Assembly (NCBI RefSeq): GCF_009733595.1
Contig: NZ_WOFH01000020.1
Location: 62,001 to 126,000 of the forward strand
Length of the DNA: 64,000 nucleotides
Direction: 5' to 3'
Source of the DNA: Actinomadura litoris
Lineage (GTDB): Bacteria > Actinomycetota > Actinomycetes > Streptosporangiales > Streptosporangiaceae
In this document: positions 58,152-64,000 of the stretch, in pieces
Position numbering within the stretch: position 1 is the first letter of the stretch
How the letters are laid out: each line of letters starts with the position of its first letter
Translations under genes and position numbers: made by a program
Notes under the pieces: model-generated
Told to the model about the DNA's origin: nothing
The model's database searches: none
Seen by the model: the letters and a program-made list of their open reading frames with translations, nothing else

Positions 58152-59942
58152 CTAGCGCCCCTGGGCCTGCTCGATCTTCCGCGCCAGGTCGCGCACCGTC
58201 GACAGCCGGGTGATGCCGAGGGCGAAGACGTCGGGGTACAGGGAGTCCGACACCTTCACGAGCGTGTCGATGAGCTTCAGCGAGTCGCCGCCGATCAGCG
58301 CGAACTCGTCGGTGGCGCCGACCGGCGCCACGCCGAGCACCGCCTCCCAGATGTCCGCGAGCGCACGCTCGGTCCCCTCGGCCGGCTCCTCGAAGTCGGC
58401 GGCGGTGACGGTCGGCAGGCCGCGCGGGAAGACCAGCTTGGAGGTGTCCTTCTTGCCGCTCGGCAGGTACTCGAACTCGTTCAGGAACACATAGGCGGGC
58501 GGCACCATCACCGGCGGCAGCTTCTCGCGCAGGTAGTTGATGTACTCGCTCAGCGGCTCGGCGTCGCCTTCGGGCTTGATGAACGCGACCAGCACCGGCA
58601 CGTCGCCGGACGTGGTGACCTGGACCGTGCAGTCCGCGACGGTCTTGTGCCGCAGCAGGCACGCCTCGATCTCGGCCGTCTCGATCCGCACTCCGTTGAT
58701 CTTGACCTGGGTGTCCATTCTTCCTCCGAGGTAGAAGTTCCTGTCGGGGCCCAGGAAGGCGAGGTCGCCGGTGGCGTAGCTCCGGACGCCGTCCGGGCCC
58801 GTGGTGAACGCGGCGGACGTGGCGGCCGCGTCGCCGGCGTAGCCGAGGCCGACGTGGTCGCCGGTCACCACCAGCTCGCCGGTCCGCCCGGAGCCGGTGA
58901 CGTCGGCGCCGGCGGTGTCCCGGACCGTCAGCCGGTTGCCCGGGATCGGCCGCCCGACCGGGACGGGATCGTCCACCGGCGGGCCGGTGACCTCGTGGAA
59001 GGCGACGTCGATCGCCGCCTCCGCCGGGCCGTAGAAGTTGAACAGCCGCGCGTCCGTGGCCGTCAGGACCGTGGTGGCGAGGTCGGCCCGCAGCGGCTCG
59101 CCCGCCGAGACGACCACGCGCAGGTCGGTGCGCCCCGCCGTCCGCTCCAGCACCGAGAACACCCGCCGGAGCAGGGACGGCACGCACACGAAGCCGTGGA
59201 TCGACCTCGTGGCGAGCGCGTCGGCGAGGTAGCGGGCGTCGGTGGCGCGTTCCTCGTCGGCCAGCACCAGCGTGCGCCCCTGGGTGAGGGCCCAGAAGAA
59301 CTCCAGCAGCCACGCGTCGAAGGAGCGCGCCGACTTCAGCAGGACGCGGCCGTCCTCCGGCAGGGGGCAGACGACCCCCATGAAGACCAGGTGGTTCAGC
59401 AGGCCCGCGTGGGTGTTGACCGTGGCCTTGGGCACCCCGGTGCTCCCGGACGTGAAGACCACGTACGCGGGGGCGTCGCCGCCGGGGGCGGGCGTTGCGA
59501 AGGACGGACCGGGCCCCGGCGGGGCGTCGGGGAGCGCCGCGACGTCGACCGTCCGCGCGCCGGGCGCCAGGTCCGCCGCCGTCCCGCCGGGGCCGCCGGT
59601 GATCACGATCTCCGGCGCGACGATGCCCAGCATGGCGGCGAGGCGGGCCCGCGGCTGGGTCCGGTCGACGGCGAACAGCGCGGCGCCGCGCGCGAGGACC
59701 GCGATCACGGCGGCGCAGAAGTCCAGGCCGCTCGGAAGGTCGACCGCGACCGTCCCGTGCGGGAAGGGCCCGTCCGGGGACGCGGCGGGCGGCGGCCCGA
59801 GCGCGGCGGCGATGCGGGCGATCCGGTCGCGCAGGTCGGCGTAGGTGGCGGTGGCGCCGTCCGGCGACTCGACCGCGACGGCCGAGGGCCGGGCCGCGCA
59901 CCGGCCCTCGACCAGGGCCGCGACCGTGGCGGTTGCTGCCAT
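58152..59942 (-). CDS. Free-standing NRPS adenylation-thiolation didomain (SyrB1-like layout)
   Basis: A 596-residue A-T protein. A3 is 'FTSGSTGVPKATVNTH', A4 'SFDAWLLEFF' (its Asp binds the alpha-amino group of an amino acid), A5 'FNFYGPAEAAID', A7 'YATGDLAFLG', A8 'GRMDTQVKINGVRIETAEIE' and A10 'LPSGKKDTSKL' with the catalytic Lys. The carrier domain at the C-terminus has Ser554 in 'LIGGDSLKLI' for phosphopantetheine. There is no condensation or thioesterase domain. It therefore activates one amino acid and holds it as a thioester for a partner enzyme. It starts 10 bp after the dioxygenase. The amino acid cannot be read safely from sequence. Confidence 0.92.
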   Translation of the reverse strand: MAATATVAALVEGRCAARPSAVAVESPDGATATYADLRDRIARIAAALGPPPAASPDGPFPHGTVAVDLPSGLDFCAAVIAVLARGAALFAVDRTQPRARLAAMLGIVAPEIVITGGPGGTAADLAPGARTVDVAALPDAPPGPGPSFATPAPGGDAPAYVVFTSGSTGVPKATVNTHAGLLNHLVFMGVVCPLPEDGRVLLKSARSFDAWLLEFFWALTQGRTLVLADEERATDARYLADALATRSIHGFVCVPSLLRRVFSVLERTAGRTDLRVVVSAGEPLRADLATTVLTATDARLFNFYGPAEAAIDVAFHEVTGPPVDDPVPVGRPIPGNRLTVRDTAGADVTGSGRTGELVVTGDHVGLGYAGDAAATSAAFTTGPDGVRSYATGDLAFLGPDRNFYLGGRMDTQVKINGVRIETAEIEACLLRHKTVADCTVQVTTSGDVPVLVAFIKPEGDAEPLSEYINYLREKLPPVMVPPAYVFLNEFEYLPSGKKDTSKLVFPRGLPTVTAADFEEPAEGTERALADIWEAVLGVAPVGATDEFALIGGDSLKLIDTLVKVSDSLYPDVFALGITRLSTVRDLARKIEQAQGR

Positions 59943-59952
59943 CGGGGGCGGC

Positions 59953-60981
59953 CTAGGCGGTCAGGGAGGCGACGCCGTACTTGGCGAACTGCGGTTCGTA
60001 GTCGGTGAACATCTCCGAGAACGCCACCGAGATCAGCCGCTGGCTCCCCTCGAAGGGGGTCCTGGCGTGCGAGGTCAGGAGGTTGTCCAGCATCAGGTAG
60101 TCGCCGGCCTGCCAGTCGAAGCTGAGCTCGGCCTCGGTGTAGGCGTCGAAGATCTCCTGGACGGTCTCGTCCGGGATCGGGGTGCCGTCGCCGAAGAAGG
60201 CGTTGCGGGGGAGCTGCCAGTCGTTGAACTGGCGGGTGAGCGGCCTGATGCGCTCGTCGAGCGACGCCTTGTGGAACAGGTGGCCCTGGTTGAACCACAC
60301 CTTGTCCCCGGTCTTCGGGTGCTCCAGGATCGCGTGCCTGACCTGGCGGGTCTCCAGGATCAGCGGGCCTTCCGAATGCCAGCGGAACGCGATGCGCCCG
60401 TCCCGCATGAACTTCTCGGCCTCCTCGCGCGAGTCGGTGTCGAACGTCTCCTGCCAGGGCACCCCCATTCCGTCGTAGTAGTTGCGGACGTACAGGATTC
60501 CCTTGCTCTCGAATTGCTCCCTGGTGTCGTCGCTGAGCGCGGCCAGCACGCGCCGGGTGTCGGCGATCGGGGTGCGGCCGCCCTTGGTCGCGGTCCGGAT
60601 GCAGGAGAACCAGATGTTGAGCGGGAACTCGTGCCCGAAGGAGTTCGCGTTGTGGAACGGGATGTACTGGTCGGCGGGGTAGGTCGTGGAGGTGTAGACC
60701 TGGTCGCCCAGCGGGTCGCGCGGGGAGGACTGCTCGGTGTAGTCCAGCAGCGGGTGCGGGAAGCTCGCGCAGAACTTGCGGAAGACCTCGACGTCGGCGG
60801 TCCCCTCGAAGCCGCGGAACAGCACCCCGCCGGCGCTCAGGACCAGGTCGCGCACCGCCTCGTTGTTCGCGGCGGCCCAGGCCACGAGGTCGGTGCCGGG
60901 GGCGCGGGGGGTGACCAGGGCGGGCAGCGCCGAGTCCTCGAAGACCCGGGCGACGTCGACGTCGGGCAGTTCGGTCGTCAT
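59953..60981 (-). CDS. SyrP/TauD-like Fe(II)/2-oxoglutarate enzyme with a halogenase-type His-x-Ala site
   Basis: A 342-residue clavaminate synthase-like protein. Family landmarks are 'GGVLFRGFEG', 'YIPFHNANSFGHEFPLNIWFSC', 'RTPIADTRRVL', 'ILYVRNYYDGMGVPWQETF', 'HPKTGDKVWFNQGHLFH' and 'LDNLLTSHARTPFEGSQRL'. Metal ligands should be His110 and His305, with Arg315 holding 2-oxoglutarate. The carboxylate ligand is missing: relatives carry His-Asn-Glu in this motif, as I recall it, while here the third residue is Ala112 (GCG at 60648-60646). Also 'GGRTPI' replaces the usual 'GGETPI'. The His-x-Ala arrangement is the mark of non-haem iron halogenases, where chloride takes the empty site. It heads the operon next to the A-T didomain. 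Confidence 0.85.
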   Translation of the reverse strand: MTTELPDVDVARVFEDSALPALVTPRAPGTDLVAWAAANNEAVRDLVLSAGGVLFRGFEGTADVEVFRKFCASFPHPLLDYTEQSSPRDPLGDQVYTSTTYPADQYIPFHNANSFGHEFPLNIWFSCIRTATKGGRTPIADTRRVLAALSDDTREQFESKGILYVRNYYDGMGVPWQETFDTDSREEAEKFMRDGRIAFRWHSEGPLILETRQVRHAILEHPKTGDKVWFNQGHLFHKASLDERIRPLTRQFNDWQLPRNAFFGDGTPIPDETVQEIFDAYTEAELSFDWQAGDYLMLDNLLTSHARTPFEGSQRLISVAFSEMFTDYEPQFAKYGVASLTA

Positions 60982-61412
60982 TGCTTTCCCTTCCGTTGTG
61001 GGCGCGGGAGCGGTCCAGCCGGAGCACCCGTCGGCCTACCGGGCACCGGCCATGGAAATGCGTAAGGGACGCGGGAATCGCGGGTTCTCCGCTGGCGGGC
61101 GGAGTGGCGGGCAGTGCTGTGAACGATGCGAGCAAAAGGGGCTATCGCGTACGACCTCGGCACCTAAAGGCGAAAAGGCCCGCGTATCGCCAGCCGTTCT
61201 TAAGCAGATCAGGGGAACGGATCGAGCGTAAGACCGCCCCGGAGGCGTGTCAACGGTCGGCGCGCTATCCGAAAGGGGATAGAAAACCTTCGAATTGGTG
61301 CCGGTGGGGCTCGTGTGATTTACCGGCGGCGGGGCGGGCGGTGATTTTCCCCGCTGCTTATGCCCCGTTATCGCCGGACCAATAAAGCGGGCGCGGGGAG
61401 GTGGCCGGGCGG
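60982..61412. other. 431-bp gap holding the leader and promoter of the amino-acid operon
   Basis: Apart from the promoter at 61225-61253, it contains the predicted 240-nt leader of the dioxygenase operon and the end region of the IclR gene. A 61-codon minus-strand frame (61163-60978) overlaps the dioxygenase start, but lacks an SD. A small inverted repeat CTATCC/GGATAG lies at 61265-61282. No known riboswitch is recognised. Confidence 0.55.
61225..61253 (-). promoter_or_regulatory. Near-consensus promoter of the dioxygenase/NRPS operon
   Basis: On the minus strand TTGACA (61253-61248) is followed 17 bp later by TACGCT (61230-61225). The predicted start site is near 61218, which leaves about 237 nt of untranslated leader before ATG 60981. 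Confidence 0.62.
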
Positions 61413-62177
61413 TCAGCGGCCGGGCGGACGGCCGGTAAGGCGCGTGGTGAGGGACGTCGCGGTCGCCCGGACGACGCCCGCGAGCGCGGGCCAGGTCTCC
61501 GGCGGGTGCCCCTCCCGGCGGAAGGTGACCGTGATCGCGGCGGTGGGGTGGCCGGTGTGGTCGAAGGAGCAGGCGGCGATGCTGGCGAAGCCCTCGGTGA
61601 TGTGGCCGTCTTCGGCCGACCAGCCGCGCTGGGCGTCGCGCGCCAGGACCTGGCGCAGCTCGCGCAGGGTGGCCGGGCCGCGTCCCGTCCGGTCGATGAA
61701 GGGGTGCGGGAACAGGGCCCTGACCTGCGCCGGGGGGAGGTGGGCGAGCAGCGAGAGGCCGCTCGCGGTGAGCTGGGCGGGCATCCGGACGCCGACGTCG
61801 GTGACCAGCGTCGCGTGCCGGGGCGGCTGCTCCTTGAGCAGGTAGAGGGTCTCGGCCCCGTGCAGGACGCCGAGCTGCGCGATCTCGCCGAGCCGGTCCA
61901 CCAGGCGGCGCAGCAGGGGGCGGGCGAGGCGTTCGAGGGGCTCGTGGCGCAGGTAGGCGGAGCCGACCTCGAACGCGCCGACGCCGAGGCCCCAGCGGCG
62001 CTCCTCGGGCAGGTAGGAGACGAAGCCGTCCTCGGCCATCGCGGTCAGCAGGTGGTAGGCGCTGGAGCGCGGCAGTTCGAGGGCGCGGGCGATCGCGGAG
62101 GCGGGCAGCGGGCCGGGCGCGCCCGCGAGCAGGCGCAGCACGGCGAGGGCCCGTCGGGCGGCGGGGACCTGGCTCAT
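61413..62177 (-). CDS. IclR-family transcriptional regulator, probably of the hut genes
   Basis: A 254-residue IclR regulator. The winged helix is 'RALAVLRLLAGAPGPLPASAIARALELPRSSAYHLLTAMAEDGFVSYL'. The effector domain follows ('LLRRLVDRLGEIAQLGVLHGAETLYLLKEQPPRHATLVTDVGVRMPAQLTASGLSLLAHL', 'EGFASIAACSFDHTGHPTAAITVTF'). It diverges from hutH, and similar regulators control histidine use in actinomycetes. ATG 62177 is the Met directly before the HTH, 10 bp from a GTCTC-N6-GAGAC operator. Confidence 0.88.
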   Translation of the reverse strand: MSQVPAARRALAVLRLLAGAPGPLPASAIARALELPRSSAYHLLTAMAEDGFVSYLPEERRWGLGVGAFEVGSAYLRHEPLERLARPLLRRLVDRLGEIAQLGVLHGAETLYLLKEQPPRHATLVTDVGVRMPAQLTASGLSLLAHLPPAQVRALFPHPFIDRTGRGPATLRELRQVLARDAQRGWSAEDGHITEGFASIAACSFDHTGHPTAAITVTFRREGHPPETWPALAGVVRATATSLTTRLTGRPPGR

Positions 62178-62186
62178 CGTCCCATA

Positions 62187-62202
62187 GTCTCGTATGTGAG
62201 AC
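62187..62202. promoter_or_regulatory. IclR operator palindrome
   Basis: GTCTC-GTATGT-GAGAC is a perfect 5-6-5 inverted repeat between the divergent iclR-type gene and hutH, resembling known IclR sites. Confidence 0.6.
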
Positions 62203-62266
62203 AGATGGGGCGGTCCGGGTCTGCCTGTGGCGGCGGTCGGGGCGTTCCAATGGTGGACATGGGATC

Positions 62267-62344
62267 GGCGGGCGTCTGCCCGCCCGGTTTGGATCGGCGG
62301 GCGCGAGCCCGCCGGGCACGGCATTAGGCGGGCGCGGGCCCGCC
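62267..62344 (+). repeat. Three identical-stem hairpins ahead of hutH
   Basis: GGCGGGC-N4-GCCCGCC occurs at 62267-62284, 62296-62313 and 62327-62344, with loops GTCT, GCGA (a GNRA tetraloop) and GCGG. The units are 29 and 31 bp apart and the last ends 15 bp before the hutH ATG. Confidence 0.82.
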
Positions 62345-62359
62345 GGGTAGGGATTCGCT

Positions 62360-63904
62360 ATGGGGGACGTTGATGTCCGGGTCGGGCCGGAGCCGCTGAG
62401 CTTCGCGCAGGTCGAGGCCGTGGCCCGGGACGGCGCGCGGGTCGCGCTGACCGAGGAGTCGCTCGCGCTCGTCGCGGCGGCCCGGGAGCACATCGAGGAG
62501 CTGTCGGCCAGGCCCACGCCCGTCTACGGCGTCTCGACCGGCTTCGGGGCGCTCGCCACCCGGCACATCGCCCCCGAACTGCGGGCGCGGCTCCAGCTCA
62601 ACATCGTCCGGTCGCACGCGGCCGGGTCGGGGCCCGAGGTCGAGCGGGAGGTCGTGCGGGCGCTGATGCTGCTGCGGCTGCGGACGCTCGCCACCGGCCG
62701 GACGGGCGTCCAGCCGGTGACCGCGCGGACGCTCGCCGCGCTGCTCAACGCGGGCATCACCCCGCAGGTGTTCGAGCACGGCAGCCTCGGCTGCTCCGGC
62801 GACCTCGCCCCGCTCGCGCACGTGGCGCTGGCGCTGATCGGCGAGGGCTCGGTGCGCGACGCCGGGGGCGAGCTGCGCCCGGCCGCCGAGGCGCTCGCCG
62901 AGGCCGGGATCGAGCCGGTGACGCTCGGCGCCAAGGAGGGCCTCGCCCTGCTGAACGGGACGGACGGCATGCTCGGCATGCTCGTCCTCGCCATCCGCGA
63001 CCTGCACCGGCTGCTGACCGCCGCCGACGTGGCGGCGGCGATGAGCGTGGAGGCGCTGCTCGGCACCGACCGCGTGTTCGCCGCCGACCTGCAGGAGCTG
63101 CGGCCGCACCCGGGGCAGGCCACGTCCGCCGCGAACCTGCGGGCGCTGCTGGCCGAGTCGGAGATCATGGAGTCGCACCGGGGGCCCGACTGCACCCGCG
63201 TCCAGGACGCCTACTCCCTGCGCTGCGCCCCCCAGGTGAACGGCGCCGCGCGCGACACCCTCGCCCACGCCGAGATGGTCGCCGGGCGGGAGCTGGTCTC
63301 CGCCGTCGACAACCCCGTCGTGCTGCCGGACGGCCGGGTCGAGTCCAACGGCAACTTCCACGGCGCGCCCGTCGCGTACGTGCTGGACTTCCTCGCCGTG
63401 CCCGCCGCCGACGTCGCCTCGATGTCCGAGCGCCGCACCGACCGGATGCTCGACCGGGCCCGCTCCGACGGGCTGCCCGCCTTCCTCGCCGACGACCCGG
63501 GCGTGGACTCCGGCCACATGATCGCCCAGTACACCCAGGCCGCGATCGTCTCGGACCTCAAGCGGCTCGCCGTGCCGTCGAGCGCCGACTCGATCCCGAG
63601 CTCGGCGATGCAGGAGGACCACGTCTCGATGGGCTGGAGCGCGGCGCGCAAGCTGCGCAAGGCCGTGGACGGCCTCACCCAGGTCGTCGCGATCGAGATC
63701 CTCACCGCCGCGCGGGCCCTCGACCTGCGCAGCCCGCTGCGTCCCGGCCCCGCCACCGGCGCGGTCGTGGCCCGGCTGCGCGAGGCCGTCCCGCCGCCCG
63801 GCCCCGACCGCTACCTCGCGCCCGAGATCGCCGCCGCCACCCGGCTCGTCCGGGACGGCTCGCTCGTCGCCGCCGCCGAGGCCGTCACCGGCCCCCTCTC
63901 CTGA
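62360..63904 (+). CDS. hutH: Histidine ammonia-lyase
   Basis: Removes ammonia from L-histidine to give urocanate. The 514-residue protein has 'PVYGVSTGFGALATRHI', the MIO-forming tripeptide in 'GSLGCSGDLAPLAHVAL' (Cys-Ser-Gly, as in streptomycete enzymes, not the commoner Ala-Ser-Gly), 'QDAYSLRCAPQVNGA' and 'SAVDNPVV...SNGNFHGAPVA'. The length fits the family. An AGGGA tract precedes ATG 62360. hutU begins 13 bp downstream. Confidence 0.96.
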   Translation: MGDVDVRVGPEPLSFAQVEAVARDGARVALTEESLALVAAAREHIEELSARPTPVYGVSTGFGALATRHIAPELRARLQLNIVRSHAAGSGPEVEREVVRALMLLRLRTLATGRTGVQPVTARTLAALLNAGITPQVFEHGSLGCSGDLAPLAHVALALIGEGSVRDAGGELRPAAEALAEAGIEPVTLGAKEGLALLNGTDGMLGMLVLAIRDLHRLLTAADVAAAMSVEALLGTDRVFAADLQELRPHPGQATSAANLRALLAESEIMESHRGPDCTRVQDAYSLRCAPQVNGAARDTLAHAEMVAGRELVSAVDNPVVLPDGRVESNGNFHGAPVAYVLDFLAVPAADVASMSERRTDRMLDRARSDGLPAFLADDPGVDSGHMIAQYTQAAIVSDLKRLAVPSSADSIPSSAMQEDHVSMGWSAARKLRKAVDGLTQVVAIEILTAARALDLRSPLRPGPATGAVVARLREAVPPPGPDRYLAPEIAAATRLVRDGSLVAAAEAVTGPLS

Positions 63905-63917
63905 AGGAGCACCGCAC

Positions 63918-64000
63918 ATGTCCCGTACCGTCCGCGCGCCGCGCGGCACGTCGCTGACCGCCGCGAAGGGCTGGCCGCAGGAGGCCGCGCTCCGCATGAT
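63918..64000 (+). CDS. hutU: Urocanate hydratase, N-terminal fragment (cut by window edge)
   Basis: Only 27 full codons are visible. 'VRAPRGTSLTAAKGWPQEAALRM' is the conserved start of urocanase, the next enzyme of histidine use. AAGGAGC precedes ATG 63918. Confidence 0.9.
   Translation, partial: MSRTVRAPRGTSLTAAKGWPQEAALRM

Noticed and set aside
60978-61163. 61-residue upstream frame overlapping the oxygenase start
   Set aside because: No ribosome-binding site and Arg/Pro-rich chance-like composition; kept only as a possibility in the leader finding.

Overview
The window is very GC-rich, uses GTG and TTG starts freely, and packs genes into operons with overlapping GTGA/ATGA/TGATG junctions. 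It carries an ergothioneine cluster, a DUF397 protein, a streptogrisin-like secreted protease and PucR, LacI, TetR, AraC and IclR regulators. Together these point to a chromosomal segment of a filamentous actinomycete. A Thermomonosporaceae/Streptosporangiales relative such as Actinomadura is a reasonable guess, but that is inference. I see no rRNA, tRNA, CRISPR array, transposase or prophage.

Layout, left to right. 1-4011: a GT4 glycosyltransferase cut by the window edge, then a glucose dehydrogenase with a sugar-porter MFS protein. 4160-10996: orphan proteins, a RibD-type reductase paired with an ArsR-SRPBCC fusion regulator, and a membrane-anchored protein. 10983-17887: a small biosynthetic cluster of two P450s, an OleA-like KAS III, a GT2, an AMP-dependent ligase and an OleD-like SDR. 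17871-20755: a Clp-N/HTH protein with a striking double-palindrome promoter, an alpha/beta-hydrolase homologue that has lost its catalytic Ser and His, and a DUF4037 protein. 20688-31472: a PucR regulator diverging from a nine-gene purine/urate catabolic operon (uraD, uraH, uricase, a three-subunit molybdenum hydroxylase, 8-oxoguanine deaminase-like protein, allantoinase, allantoicase). 31542-33040: a nuclease-like protein with a tandem copy of its C-terminal module, and a DUF397 protein. 33167-40388: secreted protease, TetR/MFS efflux pair, methyltransferase, AraC regulator and a membrane-anchored ECF-like sigma factor. 40674-45029: egtABCD. 45051-49885: SGNH lipoprotein, acyltransferase, an orphan protein, a repeat-rich intergenic region and a LacI regulator with three tandem operators. 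50166-53652: a glycine betaine/osmoprotectant ABC transporter. 53722-60981: a seven-gene minus-strand operon (below). 61413-64000: an IclR regulator and the start of a hut (histidine utilisation) operon.

The most interesting system is the minus-strand operon 60981 to 53722. It starts from a near-consensus promoter (TTGACA, 17 bp, TACGCT at 61253-61225) with a leader of about 240 nt. It encodes a SyrP/TauD-like Fe(II)/2-oxoglutarate enzyme, a free-standing NRPS adenylation-thiolation didomain, a GNAT acetyltransferase, an alpha/beta hydrolase with a Cys nucleophile, a LysE amino-acid exporter, an SbnA-like PLP enzyme and a CPA2 antiporter. The dioxygenase has His110-Asn-Ala112 where I recall the family having His-x-Glu/Asp. 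Ala or Gly in that position is the hallmark of non-haem iron halogenases. With SyrB1-like and SyrC-like partners beside it, the operon reads as a carrier-protein-tethered amino acid oxidation, possibly halogenation, system that releases and exports a free modified amino acid. The motif and gene order are read from the sequence; the chemistry is inference.
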